27,746 bases of DNA from an uncultured Ruminococcus sp. (GTDB taxonomy: Bacteria; Bacillota_A; Clostridia; Oscillospirales; Ruminococcaceae): positions 1 through 27,746 of the forward strand of contig ONBA01000049.1 of the NCBI GenBank assembly GCA_900315975.1. Direction: 5' to 3'. Below are positions 1-6,800 of this stretch, piece after piece. Below the pieces are notes generated by a model. The model had not been told where the DNA came from, made no database searches, and worked only from the letters and a program-made list of their open reading frames with translations. The translations under genes were made by a program, and so were the position numbers. The first letter of the stretch is position 1. Each line of letters starts with the position of its first letter.

Positions 1-20
1 CTTCCGTTTACTTGTATAAC

Positions 21-97
21 GGGCCAATAGCTCAGTTGGTCAGAGCATCCGGCTCATAACCGGACGGTCCGGGGTTCGAGTCCCTGTTGGCCCACCA
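21..97 (+). tRNA. tRNA with CAU anticodon (Met or Ile2)
   Basis: A complete 77-nt cloverleaf is visible. The 7-bp acceptor stem pairs GGGCCAA (21-27) with TTGGCCC (87-93), followed by discriminator A94 and an encoded CCA (95-97). The anticodon stem flanks the loop CTCATAA, with CAT at 55-57, and the T arm carries GGTTCGAGTCC. A CAU anticodon can mean elongator Met or the lysidine-modified Ile2. The GGCTCATAACC anticodon arm resembles Firmicutes Ile2 as I remember it, but I cannot settle the isotype by eye. It is not an initiator type, because the acceptor stem starts with a paired G. Confidence 0.95.
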
Positions 98-127
98 TGC
101 GTGTCTTGAAATAGACACGCATTTTTT
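97..127 (+). terminator. Rho-independent terminator after the tRNA
   Basis: A perfect 10-bp stem (97-106 with 113-122) encloses a 6-nt loop (TGAAAT) and runs into T123-127. The stem begins at the last base of the encoded CCA, so it ends the tRNA transcript. Confidence 0.85.
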
Positions 128-147
128 ATACTAATTTGTATACTTAT

Positions 148-171
148 GTAGGGACGACCATTGGTCGTCCG
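148..171. repeat. Palindromic repeat A, copy 1
   Basis: This 24-nt element starts GTAGGGACG and ends GTCCG. Its 8-bp perfect stem pairs GGACGACC (152-159) with GGTCGTCC (163-170) around a 3-nt ATT loop. It has the same architecture as 244-267, and two stem pairs differ between the copies by compensatory changes. No T-run follows on either strand, so it is not an ordinary terminator. Confidence 0.75.
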
Positions 172-204
172 ATAAATACGTAACAACAATCAGTTTTTTA
201 CTCT

Positions 205-228
205 GAGCCTGCTCATTTGAGTAGGCTT
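205..228. repeat. Palindromic repeat B, copy 1
   Basis: Stem AGCCTGCTCA (206-215) pairs with TGAGTAGGCT (218-227), with one G-T wobble, around a 2-nt TT centre. The same frame, GAGCC....CTCA....TGAG....GGCTT, recurs at 307-330 with pair-preserving differences. It lacks a convincing T-run, although weak terminator activity is possible. Confidence 0.7.
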
Positions 229-243
229 TACATAAGATGAATG

Positions 244-267
244 GTAGGGATGCCCATTCGGCATCCG
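244..267. repeat. Palindromic repeat A, copy 2
   Basis: This is a diverged copy of the element at 148-171. It also begins GTAGGGA and ends TCCG, with GGATGCC (248-254) pairing GGCATCC (260-266). Relative to copy 1, a C-G pair has become T-A and an A-T pair has become C-G, so pairing is kept; only the loop-closing pair is lost. Confidence 0.75.
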
Positions 268-306
268 TATTCTTTTTTTATTTAGCCGTACTTGTTTTTA
301 ACAAGC

Positions 307-330
307 GAGCCCACTCAATTGAGTGGGCTT
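307..330. repeat. Palindromic repeat B, copy 2
   Basis: AGCCCACTCAA (308-318) is followed directly by its exact complement TTGAGTGGGCT (319-329), a perfect 22-bp palindrome. Compared with copy 1 at 205-228, a T-A pair is C-G here and a G-T wobble is A-T. It ends 9 nt from the stop of the minus-strand regulator gene, so it may also help end that transcript, but no T-run follows it on the minus strand. Confidence 0.7.
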
Positions 331-338
331 CATTTGTG

Positions 339-776
339 TTATTTCCAATGCTCAAGTGTCGGAAGTAGTTCGCTCATATATTCTCTGACCTGTTGCGGGG
401 TAAAATTTTCGTTAGCCATATGGTCTGCGCAGAATTCGATAAGCTGCTCCATGTTTGAATAGGTAAAAGAACCGTTGGTATAGCACCATTTGCAGTAGCT
501 TTCATTGAATGAACCGTCGGTTTCTTTCGAGATAATCGAATCTTCAAGCGGCATACCGCAGCACTGACAGATAAGTTTTCTGGGAGAGCCGAGAAGGGTG
601 TTTATTGAGACATCAAAGAGTTTCGACAGAATCTTTAACGTTTCGGTATTCGGCAGAGTTTCACCGGTTTCCCATCGAGAGACAGCCTGACGAGTCACGA
701 ACACTTTTTCCGCGAGTTGTTCTTGCGACATTGAATTTTTGGTTCGGAGTTCAAGAATAATGTCTTTAGTATCCAT
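339..776 (-). CDS. XRE-family regulator with C-terminal zinc ribbon
   Basis: The 145-residue protein has an XRE/Cro-type helix-turn-helix at about residues 5-60, with the typical SQEQLAEKVFVTRQAVSRWETG stretch ending in a Leu-Pro-x-x-x-x-L turn. A short cysteine-rich domain follows: C70, C72, C73, then C95 and C98 (CKWC), matching the putative zinc-ribbon domain often fused to XRE regulators in Firmicutes. It is probably a DNA-binding regulator whose second domain binds metal or a partner; the target is unknown. The start is supported by a GAGGTGA ribosome site 9 nt upstream and a TATAAT promoter just before it. It lies downstream of the metallo-beta-lactamase gene on the same strand but has its own promoter. 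Confidence 0.85.
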   Translation of the reverse strand: MDTKDIILELRTKNSMSQEQLAEKVFVTRQAVSRWETGETLPNTETLKILSKLFDVSINTLLGSPRKLICQCCGMPLEDSIISKETDGSFNESYCKWCYTNGSFTYSNMEQLIEFCADHMANENFTPQQVREYMSELLPTLEHWK

Positions 777-795
777 AGTTAATCACCTCAAGTAG

Positions 796-824
796 ATTAT
801 ACCATGAGCTATGAGAATAGGCAA
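796..824 (-). promoter_or_regulatory. Sigma-A type promoter of the XRE gene
   Basis: Read on the minus strand: TTGCCT (819-824), a 17-nt spacer, then TATAAT (796-801), 20 nt before the start codon. The -35 box touches a small hairpin (824-840) at the end of the upstream gene. Confidence 0.7.
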
Positions 825-840
825 GCAACGCTCTGTTGCT
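824..840 (-). other. Small hairpin at the end of the metallo-beta-lactamase gene
   Basis: AGCAAC (824-829) pairs with GTTGCT (835-840) around a 5-nt loop. It includes part of the stop codon of the beta-CASP gene and abuts the -35 box of the next gene. No T-run follows, so a terminator role is only weakly supported. Confidence 0.4.
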
Positions 841-2434
841 ATATTTCCCAGTCGTCGCAAAGACGGTTGATAGCCTCAGTGAGTTTTCGCATATCGGCAT
901 TTGCTCTGCCGTCGGAGAACTTGATAAGCTCTGAAAGCCGCTTGGACGCGGCAACAAGGTCGCTGTAGCAGATATTGACATTACTGAGGTGTTCCTTCTT
1001 GGGAATGGGGATAGGTTCAGCGTCAACAGTTATTTCGCCGCTCAGAATATCAAATACAGCACCGCTGTAGGGAGCGTAAGCATCGATACCGAGTTCATTA
1101 CGTATTTTTTGAGTAAAGCTTTCAGCGGACGAAGCCTCGCCGTGAATGATAAAAAACTTTTTTACATCGTTGATAGCTGATGCCCACTCCATAAGACCGT
1201 TAACATCAGCGTGACCGCTGACACCCGGAAGCTGTTTGATTTCAGCGGCAACCTTGACAGTTTCACCGAATAGCTTGACCTTTTTTGCTCCCTCGATGAG
1301 ACTTCTTCCGAGTGTATTTGAAGCCTGATATCCGACAAAGAGGATAGTATTTTCCGGCTTCCATAGGTTATGTTTGAGGTGGTGCTTGATACGACCTGCC
1401 TCGCACATACCGCTTGCAGAGATGATAACTTTCGGGCGGGAATCCTCATTGATAGCGCGTGAATCGTCGCTTGTAACGGTGCGGATAAGTCCTTCAAAAG
1501 AGATAGGGTTAATACCGCGGCGGACGAAAGAAAGAGCTTCTTCGTCGTAACAGCTTTCACGGTTGCTGATGAAGATGTCGGTAGCTTCGTTAGCGAGTGG
1601 ACTGTCCACATAAACAGGGAAATCGTCGTGACCCTTAATCAGGTTATCGCTTTTTATCTGACGGATAAAGTAGAGCATTTCCTGAGTTCTGCCGACAGCG
1701 AAAGAAGGGATAATAACGCTTCCGCCGCGGTCGAAGGTATTTTGCAGTACCTGAGTCAAAGCTGTAACATAGTCGGTCGGACGGTTATGAACGCGGTTTC
1801 CGTAGGTTGACTCCATGATGACGTAGTCAGCTGAATCGATAAATTGTGGGTCACGGATAAGCGGCTGATGAATATTTCCAATATCGCCTGAGAAAACGAG
1901 AGTACGGGACTCCCCGTTTTCTGTAAGGGTAATGATGATACTTGAAGAGCCGAGCAGGTGACCTGCATCGCGGAATTTAACGGAGATTCCTTCAGCTATT
2001 TCGACCTGTTTTTCGTATTCGTGGGGAACGAAAAGTTCGATAGCACCGATAGCATCGTCCATAGTGTATAGCGGCTCGTAGTCGTCTTCGCCGCGACGCT
2101 GAGCCTTTCTGCTTCGCCATTCAGCTTCAAACTCCTGAATATGCGCACTATCGCGGAGCATAACACTGCAAAGGTTAGCAGTAGCAGTAGTTGAGTGAAT
2201 CTCACCGCTGAATCCGCCGGCAAAGAGAAGCGGCAGCAGACCTGAGTGGTCGATATGCGCATGAGTAAGAAGAACAAAGTCGATATCTCCGGGAGCAACC
2301 GGTATCTGCACGTTTTCAAAAACGTCATCGCCCTGCTGCATACCGAAGTCCACGAGGAACTTTTTTCCGCAGGCTTCCATATATGTACAACTTCCGGTGA
2401 CCTCATGGGTCGCACCTATAAACATCATTTTCAT
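839..2434 (-). CDS. Beta-CASP metallo-beta-lactamase (RNA-processing type)
   Basis: The 531-residue protein has the metallo-beta-lactamase fold with the beta-CASP insertion of CPSF73/Ysh1-like nucleases. Visible motifs in order: HAHIDH (H58, H60, D62, H63), the metal-binding His in DAGHLLGSS (H159), the Asp in FSGDIG (D184), beta-CASP motif A in MESTYGNR (E208), PSFAVGRTQE (243-252), VDSPLANE (276-283), motif B around ASGMCEAGRIKHHL (340-353) and motif C in GVSGHAD (H408). All expected metal ligands are present, so it should be an active zinc-dependent ribonuclease in the cytoplasm. It lacks the length and C-terminal domain expected of RNase J. About 70 C-terminal residues follow the last motif. 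An AGGAGG site 9 nt upstream supports the start. Its RNA substrate is not evident. Confidence 0.9.
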   Translation of the reverse strand: MKMMFIGATHEVTGSCTYMEACGKKFLVDFGMQQGDDVFENVQIPVAPGDIDFVLLTHAHIDHSGLLPLLFAGGFSGEIHSTTATANLCSVMLRDSAHIQEFEAEWRSRKAQRRGEDDYEPLYTMDDAIGAIELFVPHEYEKQVEIAEGISVKFRDAGHLLGSSSIIITLTENGESRTLVFSGDIGNIHQPLIRDPQFIDSADYVIMESTYGNRVHNRPTDYVTALTQVLQNTFDRGGSVIIPSFAVGRTQEMLYFIRQIKSDNLIKGHDDFPVYVDSPLANEATDIFISNRESCYDEEALSFVRRGINPISFEGLIRTVTSDDSRAINEDSRPKVIISASGMCEAGRIKHHLKHNLWKPENTILFVGYQASNTLGRSLIEGAKKVKLFGETVKVAAEIKQLPGVSGHADVNGLMEWASAINDVKKFFIIHGEASSAESFTQKIRNELGIDAYAPYSGAVFDILSGEITVDAEPIPIPKKEHLSNVNICYSDLVAASKRLSELIKFSDGRANADMRKLTEAINRLCDDWEI

Positions 2435-2464
2435 AGACTGTGCCTCCTGTTATCAATTTATATA

Positions 2465-2494
2465 ATTATACCATAAAAAACGCTGCGTGTCTAT
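2465..2494 (-). promoter_or_regulatory. Promoter of the beta-CASP gene
   Basis: On the minus strand: TAGACA (2489-2494), an 18-nt spacer and TATAAT (2465-2470), about 30 nt before the start codon. It is divergent from the promoter at 2546-2574, with about 50 nt between their -35 boxes. Confidence 0.6.
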
Positions 2495-2545
2495 AGTATT
2501 TTGTGAATTTCCTTTTGCGCTGTAATGATTTGTACAAAATTATGC

Positions 2546-2574
2546 TTGATTATAAAAACTTGATATGTTATAAT
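2546..2574 (+). promoter_or_regulatory. Promoter of the DUF1648-DUF4317 pair
   Basis: TTGATT (2546-2551), a 17-nt spacer and TATAAT (2569-2574), placed 32 nt before the ATG of the first gene. Confidence 0.7.
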
Positions 2575-2606
2575 AGTAGCTGCACAGTTGCTTACGGAGG
2601 TATTAT

Positions 2607-3122
2607 ATGAACAGGACTACAAAAACGATACATAGAGTTGTATCAGTAGTGATATGGCTTGCAGTTATAATAAACGCAGTATGGTTTGCAGTCAGTTATC
2701 ATTCGCTTCCTGAGCAGATTGGCTGCCATTTCGGACCTGACGGCGAATTTGACGTGTTTGCCGAGCGCTATTACGGTGCATATCCTTATGTTGTGTGTCT
2801 TGTTATATGCGGATTCTGTCAGATTGCGGGACTTCTCACAGGAAAACTCCGTCTTGGTATGAAGATAACAGAGCGCGGCACTAAGATAATAGAGGAGGGA
2901 TTCCGCTTCCTGCTTGATGCTATGAAGCTTGTTATTGCGGGATTTTACGGCTGTATCTGGTCGGAGTGTGTGATACATCAGCACGCGCTTAATGTGAAGT
3001 TGGGAGCGGCATTTGCTTTGGCTGTGATAATAATGTTCCCATTATTTTTTGCATTTGTTATAACAACTTACACGGTAAGTAAAGTCAAATATATAAAACA
3101 AAAGAAAGAGGCAAAAGAATGA
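2607..3122 (+). CDS. DUF1648-family membrane protein
   Basis: The 171-residue protein has four predicted membrane segments (about 10-30, 56-78, 102-120, 131-156) and a basic C-terminus. After the first segment comes SYHSLPEQIGCHFGPDGEFD (30-49), the signature of DUF1648 proteins: Ser-x-Leu-Pro followed by His-Phe and Gly-x-x-Asp. These are Firmicutes membrane proteins related to SdpI, the immunity protein for the SDP toxin, but this protein is shorter and the role of the family is not established. A GGAGG site 8 nt upstream supports the start. The stop overlaps the next start by 4 nt (ATGA), so the two genes are translationally coupled. Confidence 0.8.
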   Translation: MNRTTKTIHRVVSVVIWLAVIINAVWFAVSYHSLPEQIGCHFGPDGEFDVFAERYYGAYPYVVCLVICGFCQIAGLLTGKLRLGMKITERGTKIIEEGFRFLLDAMKLVIAGFYGCIWSECVIHQHALNVKLGAAFALAVIIMFPLFFAFVITTYTVSKVKYIKQKKEAKE

Positions 3123-4249
3123 ACAAAAAGGAAACATCAGAAATCAAAAAGAATTTTTCTGACAAGAGCGGATTCTTCATCATGGAGCGTGTTCTGACAG
3201 GATTTGTCGACGCTGAGAAAAATGTCCGCTACCACAAGGTGAATCCCTGCGTTACGATGTCGGTAGAGGAACACGATGTCTACGACGAGACACTAAAAAA
3301 GGTGTTGAACACAAATGTAGGCAAGAACTTCTGCGAGTACGAGTTCCCGAACGAAGCCTACGAAGAAGGCAAACCGCAGGAGATACTCTATTCCGTGCTT
3401 AAATCCGAGCTGAAGGACGACGTTGTCTGCGAGAATTTCATGAATCATATCGCGAACAATATCGCATATACAGGACCGTTCGCAGTAATCACTGCGTACT
3501 GTGTCTACACGATACGCAAGAAGGACAAGAACGACGAATTTGCAGAGGGTGACGATGAACTCTACCGCTACCTGCTTACGGCTATTTGCCCTGTGAATAC
3601 AAGCAGTGACGGATTTGTGTTTGACAGCTTCAACAACGAGATAACAAAGAAACTCAACACCGAGCTGATAATCAGCAAAGCGCCGTCTGACGGCTTTCTC
3701 TATCCGGTGTTCAGCAACAGAAGCAGTGACATCAACCACGTAATGTACTATGCAAAGTCAGCGTCTAAGCCGAACACTTCAATTGTTGAGGACGTTCTCG
3801 GATGCAGTTTTGTTATGTCCGCAGACAGCGAGAAATCGAGTTTTCAGAGCATACTCAAGACCGTTGTCGGCGACGACCTCGACTACATGGTAATAAAGAC
3901 AGTTAATGAAAAGCTTCAGGAAGTCGCTGACGAAAGCAAGGACGATACCGACAATGCAGTCATTGACAATACAAAGCTCAAGGGAATCCTCACAGATATC
4001 GGAGTACCGCAGGAGCGTGTAGAGATGACCGACCCTGTTTTTGAGAAGGTGTGTAACAATACCCCCCTTACAGTATCGAATCTTATCGAGAAGAAGACGG
4101 TACTCACATCGCCCGGTATTACGGTAAATATCAAGCCCGATGCGGCAGACAAGGTTCGCACGAGCGTAGTTGACGGCAGACGCTGTCTCCTCATAGATAT
4201 CGATGACCCGACCATTGAGATAAACGGTCTTCCTGTGACACTTAACTGA
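3119..4249 (+). CDS. DUF4317 family protein
   Basis: The 376-residue soluble protein has no signal peptide or membrane segment. The start MNKKETSEIKKNF, the central ICPVNTSSDGFVFD stretch and the APSDGFLYPVFSNRSSDINHVMYY stretch (two adjoining blocks near residues 190-215) match DUF4317, a family widespread in Clostridia with no known activity. It overlaps the upstream DUF1648 gene by 4 nt, and the next gene starts 180 nt later behind its own promoter, so these two form a small operon. The sequence does not show a catalytic motif I recognise. The start is fixed by the ATGA overlap. Confidence 0.85.
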   Translation: MNKKETSEIKKNFSDKSGFFIMERVLTGFVDAEKNVRYHKVNPCVTMSVEEHDVYDETLKKVLNTNVGKNFCEYEFPNEAYEEGKPQEILYSVLKSELKDDVVCENFMNHIANNIAYTGPFAVITAYCVYTIRKKDKNDEFAEGDDELYRYLLTAICPVNTSSDGFVFDSFNNEITKKLNTELIISKAPSDGFLYPVFSNRSSDINHVMYYAKSASKPNTSIVEDVLGCSFVMSADSEKSSFQSILKTVVGDDLDYMVIKTVNEKLQEVADESKDDTDNAVIDNTKLKGILTDIGVPQERVEMTDPVFEKVCNNTPLTVSNLIEKKTVLTSPGITVNIKPDAADKVRTSVVDGRRCLLIDIDDPTIEINGLPVTLN

Positions 4250-4284
4250 CGGCGAAAAAAATTCAGAAAAATCTCGAAAAACAC

Positions 4285-4313
4285 TTGATTTTTCCAATTT
4301 TACGTGATATAAT
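4285..4313 (+). promoter_or_regulatory. Promoter of the rimP-ribF operon
   Basis: TTGATT (4285-4290), a 17-nt spacer and TATAAT (4308-4313). Transcription would start near 4320 and give a leader of about 110 nt. An AT-rich inverted repeat, GAAAAATC (4266-4273) with GATTTTTC (4287-4294), covers the -35 box. Confidence 0.75.
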
Positions 4314-4335
4314 ATAACATGATGATAGTTAGACT

Positions 4336-4359
4336 AAAGACCGGAAGCTTCCGGTCTTT
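4336..4359 (+). promoter_or_regulatory. Perfect 24-bp palindrome in the rimP leader
   Basis: AAAGACCGGAAG (4336-4347) is followed directly by its exact reverse complement (4348-4359). It begins about 16 nt after the predicted transcription start. The following CGTATTG is a poor T-run. It could be an RNA hairpin that stabilises or attenuates the leader, or a dimeric protein-binding site. The sequence does not decide between them. Confidence 0.65.
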
Positions 4360-4429
4360 CGTATTGTAAAAGGAAAATTCAATAAAAACTATCTGCTATC
4401 CCGCTGTGTGACAGAAAGGAGAATACCGG

Positions 4430-4906
4430 ATGAAGCTAAAAAAGTTCGGAGCAACAGAAAAAAAGGTATACGACCTTATCAAGCCGATAACCGATGAACT
4501 TGGCTACTATCTCTGGGACGTAAGCTACGTCAAAGAGGGCACAATGTGGTACCTGCGAGTGTTTATCGACAGAGACGAAGGAATCACCATTGACGACTGC
4601 GAAAAGGTCACCGAGCCTGTGAACAAGGTACTCGACGAGGCTGACCCCATTGCACAGAGCTATATGCTCGAAGTCGGTTCAGCAGGACTTGAACGGGAAC
4701 TTCTCAAAGAAGACCATTTTGAGGTCTGTAAGGGCGACAAGGTAAGGATACGTCTTATCAGGAGTATCGACGGCGAAAAGGAGTTCTGTGCGTATTTAAG
4801 AGGTGCAGACAAGAATGAACTCACCGTTGCCGATGAAAACGGTGAAGAGAGAGTGCTCAGGCTTGAGGATATCGCCTTTGTAAAACTCTGGTTCGATTTC
4901 GATTGA
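4430..4906 (+). CDS. rimP: Ribosome maturation factor RimP
   Basis: The 158-residue protein helps mature the 30S subunit and binds near S12. Family features are visible: the N-terminal segment LGYYLWDVSYVKEGTMWYLR with IDRDEGITIDDCEKVTEPV, then the hallmark EVGSAGLERELLKEDHF (about 82-98) leading into the C-terminal SH3-like domain (GDKVRIRL onward). The length is normal. AAAGGAG sits 9 nt before the ATG. It opens the operon, and its position directly before nusA is the usual bacterial arrangement. A leader palindrome lies upstream. Confidence 0.95.
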   Translation: MKLKKFGATEKKVYDLIKPITDELGYYLWDVSYVKEGTMWYLRVFIDRDEGITIDDCEKVTEPVNKVLDEADPIAQSYMLEVGSAGLERELLKEDHFEVCKGDKVRIRLIRSIDGEKEFCAYLRGADKNELTVADENGEERVLRLEDIAFVKLWFDFD

Positions 4907-4961
4907 ACAATAAGCAATAAATCAGCTCATAAACCAATATAATAAAATGGAGGAAATCATA

Positions 4962-6152
4962 ATGGATAACTTTTTCGACGCACTTGAAATGCTCGGCGAG
5001 GAAAACAGTGTAGAGACAGCGCTCCTCATAGAGAAAGTCAAGTCGGCTATGCTCAAAGCCGCAAAGAGAGCCTATCCCCACAGTGAGGACAGGATAAGAG
5101 TCGAGATAGACCCAGCTACAAAGAAATTCGCAATGTACATCGCTCAGGAGATAATCGACGATGAGCCTATCGACGAGAACGAGATAAACATCGAAGTTGC
5201 AAAAACTATCGACCCGAATGCAATTCTCGGCGGAACTATCCTCAAGGAGATAGATATCTCAAAGCTCGGCAGAATGGCGGCACTCTCAGCAAAGCAGTCC
5301 ATCAAGGGCGACCTCAGAGAGATAAACCGCGAGCAGATGCTCAGCAAGTTTGAGCAGAAGGAACACGACTGCATCGTCGCTACAGTTTCACAGATAGAAC
5401 CCGGCAGAGGAACAGTAACTGTAGAGTATCAGGGTACAGAGCTCTACCTCTTCAAGAATGAGCAGATACCCGGCGAAGTGCTTGAAGAAGGCAAGCAGGT
5501 TAAGGTGTACATCACCGGAATCGTCGGCAAGACAAAGAAACCTATCGTAAAGATATCACGTACACATAAGGACCTCGTAAAGCGTCTTTTTGAGCTTGAA
5601 GTACCTGAGATATACGACGGCACAGTTGAGGTAAAGTCGATATCGCGTGAAGCAGGTTCAAGAACAAAGATAGCTGTATGGTCGAAGGACCCCAATGTTG
5701 ACGCAGTCGGCGCCTGCATAGGACCTCAGAGAACAAGAATCTCCGCAGTTGTGGGTGAACTCAACGGCGAGAAGATAGACATAATCCCATGGAGCGAAAA
5801 GACAGAGGAGTTCATCGCTCGTGCACTTGCTCCGGCACAGGTACTCAAAACCGTAGTAACATCGGAAGAGGAAAAGACCTGCACCGTAGTTGTACCGAAC
5901 AATCAGCTTTCGCTTGCAATCGGCAACAAGGGACAGAATGCAAAGCTTGCGGCAAAGCTCACCGGCTTCAAGATAGACATCAAGCCGCAGTTTGACAGCC
6001 TCACAGGCGATGAAGCACCCGAGCTCAGCGAGGACTTTGTAGTGCCGGTGAATGAATCAGCACCCGAGAAGGAGCTCCCTGAAAGCACAGCTGAAGAAGC
6101 AGTAACAGAGGAGAATGTTCCTGCTGAGGAAGCCGCTCCTACTGAGGAATAA
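4962..6152 (+). CDS. nusA: Transcription termination/antitermination factor NusA
   Basis: The 396-residue protein binds RNA polymerase and nascent RNA and controls pausing and termination. Domains in order: N-terminal polymerase-binding domain (1-130), S1 domain (about 135-199), KH1 (about 215-280) and KH2 (about 300-345, with the intact AIGNKGQNAKLAAKLTG loop). A low-complexity acidic tail of about 45 residues follows. The start is taken at 4962, because GGAGG (4949-4953) lies 8 nt before it; the in-frame ATG at 4947 overlaps that site and would add five unusual residues. In KH1 the loop reads GACIGPQRTR, so the usual second glycine of GxxG is an Arg. Confidence 0.95.
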   Translation: MDNFFDALEMLGEENSVETALLIEKVKSAMLKAAKRAYPHSEDRIRVEIDPATKKFAMYIAQEIIDDEPIDENEINIEVAKTIDPNAILGGTILKEIDISKLGRMAALSAKQSIKGDLREINREQMLSKFEQKEHDCIVATVSQIEPGRGTVTVEYQGTELYLFKNEQIPGEVLEEGKQVKVYITGIVGKTKKPIVKISRTHKDLVKRLFELEVPEIYDGTVEVKSISREAGSRTKIAVWSKDPNVDAVGACIGPQRTRISAVVGELNGEKIDIIPWSEKTEEFIARALAPAQVLKTVVTSEEEKTCTVVVPNNQLSLAIGNKGQNAKLAAKLTGFKIDIKPQFDSLTGDEAPELSEDFVVPVNESAPEKELPESTAEEAVTEENVPAEEAAPTEE

Positions 6153-6154
6153 GC

Positions 6155-6433
6155 ATGAAACCGAAAAAGATACCCATGAGAATGTGTCTCGGCTGTAACG
6201 AGATGAAGCCGAAAAAGGAACTCATGCGCGTTGTGAAGTCGCCGGAGGGAGAGATAAGTCTTGATTTCGTCGGCAAGAAAAACGGCAGAGGAGCTTATAT
6301 CTGCCGGAGTGCAGAGTGTTTCGACAAGGCAAGAAAAGCGCGCAGATTCGAGAAATCGTTCTCATGCAGGATTGAAGATAGCGTATATGAGGTGATGGCT
6401 GATGAACTCAGAAAAGAAACGGAAAACGGCTGA
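6155..6433 (+). CDS. rnpM: RNase P modulator RnpM (YlxR, DUF448)
   Basis: The 92-residue basic protein has the YlxR signature: an N-terminal RMCLGCNEMKPKKELMRVV stretch (C11, C14), then GKKNGRGAYIC (40-50, C50) and a cysteine at 55. The family was long called DUF448; the B. subtilis member binds RNase P RNA and lowers its activity. The gene begins 2 nt after the nusA stop, using GAGGAA inside the end of nusA as ribosome site. It overlaps the next gene by 32 nt, so translation of the two is coupled. Confidence 0.9.
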   Translation: MKPKKIPMRMCLGCNEMKPKKELMRVVKSPEGEISLDFVGKKNGRGAYICRSAECFDKARKARRFEKSFSCRIEDSVYEVMADELRKETENG

Positions 6434-6716
6434 CCTGCTGACGATATGTTTAAAAGCAGGAAAGAGCGTAAAGGGATTTGACAGCTCTATGGACGCAGTA
6501 AAAGACGGAAAAGCGTTCTGCGTGCTGACCGCTTCCGATGCATCTGCAAAGACGGTCAAGGAAGTGAACTTCGTATGCGGGAAATACGATATTCCGGCAT
6601 ATGCCACAGAGCTTGAGAAAGCTGAGATAGCGCGTCTCTGCGGAAAAGAGACGGCAGTCATCGCGGTCTGCGACAGCGGATTTGCCGCAGGCTTTGAAAA
6701 GATAATATCAAAATAA
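6402..6716 (+). CDS. L7Ae-family RNA-binding protein YlxQ
   Basis: The 104-residue protein has the L7Ae/L30e/S12e fold pattern: a Lys-rich start, then LLTICLKAGKSVKGFDSSMD (about 12-31), the typical K-turn-binding entry of this family, and an Asp/Val-rich centre. Between nusA-ylxR and infB, Firmicutes regularly carry this gene. The homologue binds K-turn RNA in vitro, but the cellular target is not established. It starts inside rnpM. The 84-nt gap to infB holds a weak hairpin (ACCGC/GCGGT, 6761-6774) but no convincing promoter. Confidence 0.9.
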   Translation: MNSEKKRKTADLLTICLKAGKSVKGFDSSMDAVKDGKAFCVLTASDASAKTVKEVNFVCGKYDIPAYATELEKAEIARLCGKETAVIAVCDSGFAAGFEKIISK

Positions 6717-6800
6717 CACCTCAGAAGTGTTGACATATATTTACACACTTTAACATCAATACCGCACTTGCGGTAAAGCAAATTGGAGGTACTGCAACAT

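Noticed and set aside
4947..4961. Upstream ATG for NusA
   Set aside because: It overlaps the ribosome site that serves the ATG at 4962, and the added residues are not NusA-like.
6730..6756. Promoter before infB (TTGACA at 6730)
   Set aside because: The -35 is exact, but the only -10 candidate (TAACAT) is poor and the spacer is 15 nt.
6783..6800. TTG start for IF-2
   Set aside because: It includes the GGAGG ribosome site; the ATG at 6801 begins the canonical MAKKIKL sequence.
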